Source: Przewalskia tangutica | Lineage: Eukaryota > Streptophyta > Magnoliopsida > Solanales > Solanaceae | Assembly (NCBI GenBank): GCA_029844215.1 | Contig: CM056728.1 | Coordinates: forward strand, 86,365,676-86,429,675 | Direction: 5' to 3' | Length of the DNA stretch: 64,000 bases | In this document: positions 57,789 to 64,000 of the stretch, one piece after another | How the letters are laid out: each line of letters opens with the position of its first letter | How positions within the stretch are numbered: the first letter of the stretch is position 1 | Made by a program: the position numbers and the translations under genes | Notes under the pieces: generated by a model | What the model saw: only the letters and a program-made list of their open reading frames with translations | What the model was told of the DNA's origin: nothing | Database searches by the model: none

Positions 57789-59918
57789 GTTTTGCTAATT
57801 GTCGATAACCGCCGCGAGGTATGTGAACCTCTTCTTATCTTTTCTAGCATGATTGTTGTGAACTATGTAGTACGGTAGACGTACATGTGCTAAATGAATT
57901 TGGTTGGTTTAAAACATAAAGTGTTATAACGGTTTTATGGGAAGTTGGTTATAACAACTTTATGTGGGCAAAGAAATGGTTTGTGGTTTTTAAAAGATAA
58001 AAGACTGGATGTGAATTAATAAGGACTTGGGTTGTGCTAAAAAGTTGTGAAACCGTTTTAATGAGAAATGGGTAATTGGGTTTTAAAAGGAATAATGTTA
58101 TATTGATTTCGGAAATGAGAACAAGTATCGAACAAACCACTGCTGCATTAATAAAGGAAAATGTATTGACTAATTAATTATTATTAAAATCAGTTTAAAC
58201 CTCCATCTGCATAGAAGCTAAGATAAGACAAAATTGTATTACATTTTCTAGATCATGGCTGCTTTAATAAGATTGTTATAAACAAGAATAACCTACTCAC
58301 ATATAAGGCATATGTTACTCAAATTGTTTTAAAAGAGAATTATGTTATTAAGTGATTAAGACTATGAACTACGAAACCTTTCGAAAATAAGAGACTTGAG
58401 TATTTGAAATTAGGCAAACTTGAACTTTTGGAAAAGAAGGTTGTTACTTGTCTTTAAAAAGGGGAAACTATTTTGGTTTACTTAAGATAATAGATACTCT
58501 GTTTTGGATACTACGAGTGTTGGTATCAGGTGACTTCTTGTGAAAGAATGGATATTTGTAAGGGAATTGAAGTATGGTAATTTGCTTGTGCTTGCTTGTG
58601 ATAGCCTTGTTGTGTGAAAAGTTGTATTCCTATGCTACCGCATCTCGCGATGGAGGGCCGGTATATTGCTATTGTTGTTACATGGACATGTCTGCACCGA
58701 TGAAGAATTCCGGGGGCATGCGGTCATGCGGCGGGTTAATCACCCGGTATATTGTTATTGTTGTTACATGGGCATGTCTGCACCGATGAAGAATTCCGGG
58801 GGCATGCGGCCATGCGGCGGATTAATCACCCGGTATATTTTTATTGTTGTTACATGGACATGTCTGCACCGATGAAGAATTCCGGGGGCATGCGGCCATG
58901 CGGCGGGTTAATCACCCGATATATTGTTATTGTTGTTACATGGACATATACGCCGTCTGCGAAATTCGGGGCATGTGTCCATGCGGCGGGGTTGATTACG
59001 ATATATTGTTATTGTTACATGGACATATGCTGCCGTCTGAAAGTCGGGGCATGTGGCGTGCGGCGAGGTTGATTACGATATATTGTTATTGTTGTTACAT
59101 GGACATATGCCGTCACGAATTCGGGGCATGTGGCCATGCGGCGAGGTTGATTACGATATATTGTTATTGTTGTTACATGGACATGCTGCAGATGAAGAAG
59201 TGCAGGGCATGTGGCGTCGGCGGGGTTGATTACCCGGTATACTGTTATTGCATCCTGAACATGTCTACACCGGTGGAGAATTCCGGGGGCGTGTGGCCAT
59301 GATGCGGGCATGATTGATATTGTGGGCGTGAGACCCTTGGTTATATTTGAGTGATGACTTTGAGGGCGTGAGTCCCTGCTTTGACATGACTGCTTTTATG
59401 TCGTGAACTGTAGTTTGGTTGTCATACATGTCTCCTGTTTTATTTAGACTGTTATGATTTCGTTTACAGTATTTTCAGTTTCACATACTTGGTACATGTT
59501 ATCTTGACCTCGCCGAGCTGCGTTCACGCCGCAGGTAGAGGTACACCAGTTGTTGATCCTCGCTCATAGGATCACAGTTCAGCGTTTTGGGAAGCTCCGT
59601 TTCTCCGGAGGCTTATCTTTGGTATAGTCCCCTGTCGTTGTAGGTACTTACATTCAGGGGTATGGCGGGGCCCTGTCCCGTCATTGTTGTTATAACACTC
59701 TTAGAGTGCATCAATCTTGTTGTGGGCGGGGTTGTAAAGGTTATGCTTGTTCAATTTCCGAATATATGCAAGAAGGCAACCGTTTTGGTTGGCCTGTTTT
59801 ATTATCATATCTCTTGTTTCATGTTTAAGTTTTTATTTCCGCTGATTTTCTCTGATGTTGTATCACTAGGGTGCCCGGGGTAAGGCACCAGTCACGGGCC
59901 CGGGGTCGGGTCGTGACA
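57789..59918 (+). repeat. Element H 5' LTR, piece 2
   Basis: Resumes at GTTTTGCTAATT and ends GGTCGTGACA. Conserved block 57801-57893. Array slot 58660-59285. Confidence 0.9.
58660..59285 (+). repeat. 86-bp tandem repeat in element H 5' LTR
   Basis: About seven units starting with ATTGTTATTGTTGTTACATG and containing ATGAAGAATTCCGGGGGCAT. The first three or four are near perfect at 86-bp spacing; later units are eroded. Open frames through it arise from the repeat and are Cys/Met-rich by composition only. Confidence 0.88.
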
Positions 59919-59922
59919 AAAG

Positions 59923-59934
59923 TGGTATCAGAGC
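59923..59934 (+). other. Primer-binding site of element H, initiator tRNA-Met
   Basis: Canonical TGGTATCAGAGC, 4 bp after the LTR end. Confidence 0.9.
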
Positions 59935-60124
59935 AGTTAGTCCTCGGAAAGTGTCTACAGACCGTGTCTAGTAGAGTCTTGATTATCGGTGTGTTGTGCA
60001 CCACATCTATAATCAGGAGGCTACAGGACATTTAGGATTAGTTTCCATTCTTCTCACTCTGAGATCGTGCCTTAGAAATTGTGTTATAAGTTGGACCCCT
60101 CCGGCGTATTTCGTTTGTACGATT

Positions 60125-61332
60125 ATGCCTACGCAAGGCAAGCGAGCCCGAGAAGGGCAAGCGGCGAGGAGGCTGCGAGTAGAAACACGGAGGGTTACGG
60201 GGCGAAGGCCCGATCTTTACGAGGTGGTGCTACGACGGCGGATTCTCGATGCCCGGCCCAGCGATTTAGAAGCGGCGGCGGTAGCTCACGAGGCCACGAT
60301 ACGAGCCTCGGTTCCTGACACAGAAGCGAGAGGAGATGGGTTACAAGGAGATGGCCCGATTATTGGCGAGATTGTGGCGAACATGAGGATAAATTGGGCC
60401 GCGGCGATTCGATGCACCGTGGTTCACGAGATCGGATAGTTTGAGGCTACGGGATTTTACGAGTTGCAGCCGCGAGTTCTACGGGTCGAGGCACGAGGAT
60501 GATCCGCGAGTTCATCCGCGATTCTGACGGATCATGAGAGTGATCGGGCTTGGAGACCGAGTCGGTGGTCTTAGGTTCGCATCGGTGCGTGATCTGCGAT
60601 CGGCGGTTTGATTCGTGGGAGTTGTCGGGAGAGCATGCACTTCCAGCGGTATGGGGCGAGTTCTCGAGGCATTCCTCACTCACTTCTTGCCTCGCGGATG
60701 AGGAGGGCGCGGGCACAATTTATGATCTTTGAGAGCGAGAGGGCGTGCGGTTCGGGAGTACAATGTGGAGTTTGACTCACTATCTCGATGCGTTCGCGTT
60801 AGTAGGCGATATGGAGGGCGAGTACACGCTACGTCACGGGCTCGATGACTACTTGGCGAGCTTGTTGGTGTAGCTCTTGTGGGTATGGACATTGCCGCAT
60901 GCGACTTATGCACTTGGATGTGAGAGCGGAGAGGTCGGCGGAATGGCCGAGATCGCGAAGAGGGCGAGCAGCGAGGTCCTTTGGTGACTTTGGCGGACCG
61001 CCTCGATGCGAGCTAGTTATGCACCTTCGCCCGATCTGAGTGGTCCTCCACAACCTTGGCGTCGAGGTATTGAAGCGGTCGAGCTCGAGGTTCAGTTTTC
61101 GGGGAGTAGGGGTGTTGGCGGTGCGGCCACCTACCTCGGTGTGGTCGATGTGGTAGGCGCATTTTGGGAATGTCGTGGTGCGAGAGCTTGTTATTTTTGC
61201 GGCCAGCGGGGCCATTTGCGAGCATCAACCGAGGTAGCACGGATGTTACGACTTCGGCCTTCGGGGATCTATGGTGGTTCATCACCTACTGACTATGCGC
61301 CTGCAGAGCCTATGACTAGAGTGAAGCGGTGA
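60125..61332 (+). pseudogene. gag: Gag of element H, heavily disrupted
   Basis: ATG at 60125 in the family context. Similarity to the gag of G can be followed along the nucleotides (for example around 60640-60680, the HALPAGWDEF equivalent), but no frame stays open over the core. The C-terminal stretch 61006-61332 contains CYFCGQRGHL, a knuckle that has lost its last Cys. Compared with G it is shortened by many 1-2 bp deletions, mostly at G or C doublets and CAG/CTG words. Confidence 0.75.
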
Positions 61333-62272
61333 ATACAGGTATATCCTTAACCCTCTAGAGATTAGTATGCTTGATGTGATGATTTTATGTTGAGTGTTAT
61401 GTTTGGATAGCATTGTGTAAAATTGTGATCTAGAGAACATGGGTAGTTGAAAAGGTAAGTATGGGGGTATGGAAGGTGTGAACCTTAGAATATTACACGT
61501 CGAGACCTTAGATGTAAGGTCGTCTCGAGTAGAAGATTTTGCGGGTGATCCTTGTCAGAGAGCATTATATACATAGGGTGTACCAGTGGGATAGTTCCTT
61601 GGGTTGTGTAAGATGAAAGTGGTAGCTTTCAGGACTTGAATAGGTAAGATTGTTCCGGATCGGGGAACAAGAGTTTGGCGCGATTATGGGTCGGGTTGAG
61701 GACCATTCGCGGGTCAACCCGTAGCCCGGCATGAGGTGGGGTCAGCTCGAGGTGGTCCCGCCAGGTGATGGGGTCACGAGGGTGCTAGGCCCAGGTTTTA
61801 GGTAACCATCGTATGAGTTCGTGGATATGTTCGACCAGAATCGGACCATGAAGACCGGGAATGGCCTTGAAGAAATTCGAGGCTTGTAAGATGACCAAGT
61901 TTGGAGGTAGTGACTCCAAAGATTTTGGAAAGCGAAGTGATGACTGAAGTATGGTACGTGTACTAGAAAGAGTTCGAGTGTTCGAGAAGAGTACGACGAG
62001 TAAGGAGAGAAGTGAACATGTGCTGAGAGATAGAAGTGATCATTTTTGTGAAGTAAATGTGCGAAAGGATTATCCTTTGGACCAGGAGAGAGAGTGGTGT
62101 TGTTTTACACCTTCGAGTTGATTCCTCGTTGGCTTGGATTGAGTTTTGCGCGTATGTTATATTATGGCCATGTGTGGCATAATTGGTTTGTAAGTATAGT
62201 AGTGAAAACTATCTGCGCTTGCGTGTTTGAGACTTAGAAGGAACATTCGGGCGAATATTTGAAGGAGGAGAA
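61333..62272 (+). other. Post-gag non-coding region, hairpins and PPT of element H
   Basis: Includes CGGGT-CA-ACCCG at about 61709-61721, the TGTTCC/GGAACA hairpin near 61650-61670, an eroded ACATTCG/CGAATAT hairpin (62243-62258) and PPT GAAGGAGGAGAA (62261-62272). Confidence 0.72.
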
Positions 62273-64000
62273 TGTTACACCGTAGTTCGGAGTATGTATG
62301 TGAGGGCGTGCGTGCGAGAATCTGACGATAATTTTGGAAAGGAAGAAAGATGTGATTTTTTGACGGAAAAGTTTAGGCTTTGTGAAGGAAAAAGGTTCGT
62401 AATGGGAATTGGATTCGGATTCGGATTCGGACTTTTGGAATATTTGAGAATTATGGAATTTGTTTCTTTAGGAATTGGTCACGTGGGGCCACGGGAGAAT
62501 TTCTGATTTTGTGGGGCCACTTTATTTTGGATTTTTGGCATTACGGATATTTTGGAAAATGAAATATTTTGGACCAATAGGAGGCGACATGTGTCACCAC
62601 TAGGTGACAACTTGGTGGACGATTTGATGGACATGTTTCACACGTTTTTGGCATGGAAAATGCCATAAACATTTGGTCAAAGTCTTGAAGATATTTTGTG
62701 TAGTAGATGGATAAGTGGGACCCACACACACATGGCTCAATCTAGACCTCACACTTGCTTTGATCTTGGCCATTGATTGGCCTATAAATACCCCCTTAGT
62801 GCAAGACTAAAATCCATCCACACTTGAGATTTCCAAGCTTGAAATACTCCCTCCCCTTGTTATTGTTCTCGTCCATTGAGCCTCCCCCTTAACCAAACTT
62901 TGTCCAAAAATTCTTAACCTCTTAAGTGTTCTTCCTTAGTGTATTAGGAAGATTAGTAGCCAAGATTTAGAAAAGATTTCACACCTCTAGCCCTAAATTA
63001 CCCATGGCGAGAGTTGCCACATTTAGAGCCTAAGTGTTCTTCACTTTTTGGAGATGAAGTGTTAAAGAAGTTGTTTAGAAACTTCTAAGGGTTGCTTGGA
63101 GCGGGTTGGGCGTAAGGAATTGGAGCTAAGCGTTGCTCGGGATCGACATTTAATCTTGGATAATTTTGGGCTTATCGAGGTAATGATCTTAATCCACTAT
63201 TGTAATTGGAAATTACATGTTATAGTAATGTATAGTTGAGTATACTATATATAGAATTAATATTGGTAAGAATTGAACTGTATTTACATTGGACTGTATT
63301 TACAGTAGACTTGTAGTATTTTGTGGAGTAGAATTGAACACGTCCGGTTAGACGTGTAATCCCCTGGGAGTTGTTGGCCTGGTAGCGGGCCTGAGTAGAA
63401 GAGGAGATTTATGTGGTTGCGGGGAGGTCTTTGCGAATTTTCTGTAGAATAAGGAATCTTGTATTTAGAATATTCTACGAAGAGATCTAGAAGTTGATAG
63501 ACGTTTTGTGGCCATTATAGGTTGAAGTACTACGAGTAGCGTATTCTACTTGAAGGGTGGAAAAGGCTAGCAAGGTTATAGTACATGGAGCGTTTTGCTA
63601 ATTGTCGATAACCGTCGCGAGGTATGTGAACCTCTTCCTATCTTTTCTAGCATGATTGTTGTGAACTATGTAGTACGGTAGACGTACATGTGCTAAATGA
63701 ATTTGGTTGGTTTAAAACATAAAGTGTTATAACGGCTTTATGGGAAGTTGGTTATAACAACTTTATGTGGGCAAATAAATGGTTTGTGGTTTTTAAAAGA
63801 TAAAAGACTGGATGTGAATTAATAAGGACTTGGGTTGTGCTAAAAAGTTGTGAAACCGTTTTAATGAGAAATGGGTAATTGGGTTTTAAAAGGAATAATG
63901 TTATATTGATTTCGGAAATGAGAACAAGTATCGAACAAACCACTGCAGCATTAATAAAGGAAAATGTATTGACTAATTAATTATTATTAAAATTAGTAGA
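62273..64000 (+). repeat. Element H 3' LTR, left part
   Basis: From TGTTACACCG to the window edge, collinear with 47542-48865 plus 57789-58195. Conserved block 63604-63696. Confidence 0.88.
62783..62789 (+). promoter_or_regulatory. LTR TATA box (element H 3' LTR)
   Basis: CCTATAAATACCCCC in the same context as 48066. Confidence 0.5.

Larger units (their letters stand above)
47542..64000 (+). mobile_element. Element H (subtype 1), interrupted by element I, right end outside window
   Basis: 5' LTR 47542-48865 plus 57789-59918 (about 3.45 kb without the duplicated target), PBS 59923-59934, interior to 62272, 3' LTR from 62273. Uninterrupted sequence around 63585-63610 confirms that the two 5' LTR pieces belong together. 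Confidence 0.9.

Noticed and set aside
58574..59311. Overlapping Cys/Met-rich open frames on both strands
   Set aside because: All lie within the 86-bp tandem array of element H's LTR and reflect its composition.

Overview
The window is plant nuclear DNA, almost certainly from a flowering plant, and consists essentially of nested LTR retrotransposons. The evidence is an Athila-type Ty3/gypsy element with a primer-binding site complementary to tRNA-Asp, many copies of a second Ty3/gypsy family with a primer-binding site for initiator tRNA-Met, 5-bp target-site duplications (TSDs), plant-style LTR TATA boxes, and no host gene, rRNA or tRNA gene that I could support. The species cannot be named from this sequence. 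The texture is that of heterochromatin or pericentromere.

Layout, left half. An Athila-like element runs from 154 to 38250: truncated 5' LTR, PBS, broken gag, protease, a pol deletion, an env-position ORF with a frameshift, 3' UTR and 3' LTR at 37009-38250. It is split by one composite insertion at 5455-36159, flanked by a perfect AAAAC duplication. The host of that insertion is element A, with 5' LTR pieces 5455-6558, 10005-10080 and 19092-21610, and 3' LTR 32372-36159. A's 5' LTR carries a solo LTR (B, 6559-10004) and a complete minus-strand element (C, 10081-19091, TSD CTTGC). Most of A's interior is gone. A rearrangement junction at 21610/21611 fuses A's 5' LTR to element E (21611-31073). 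E lies against a minus-strand LTR fragment (D, 31074-31561).

Right half. After a 726-bp non-repetitive-looking island (38251-38976) come a minus-strand LTR (F, from 38977), element G inserted in it (from 40196), element H inserted in G's 3' LTR (from 47542) and minus-strand element I inserted in H's 5' LTR (48866-57788, TSD GTTTT). F, G and H all continue past the right edge.

Elements A-I form one family in two LTR subtypes (starts TGTTACACCCCG and TGTTATA(C/T)CCCG). Their LTRs (3.3-3.8 kb) are longer than their interiors (2.2-2.7 kb). The interiors hold only a damaged gag, a conserved non-coding block rich in short hairpins, and a hairpin plus polypurine tract next to the 3' LTR. They have no complete pol, so they fit the gag-only (TR-GAG/LARD-like) non-autonomous class. 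Element E alone keeps an integrase relic, which points to derivation from an autonomous Tekay/Del-like chromovirus. No element here can encode its own reverse transcriptase; any mobility would need enzymes supplied in trans.

A caution on sequence quality: paired LTRs, and even the primer-binding sites, disagree mainly at CAG/CTG/CCGG motifs and at G or C runs. This looks more like local consensus error at methylated CHG sites than normal evolution, so some frameshifts reported here may not be real. I found no credible new multi-gene system. The most interesting signals are the collinear integrase relic, the interchangeable minisatellite slot in the LTRs, the conserved block with splice-like signals, and clustered self-insertion.
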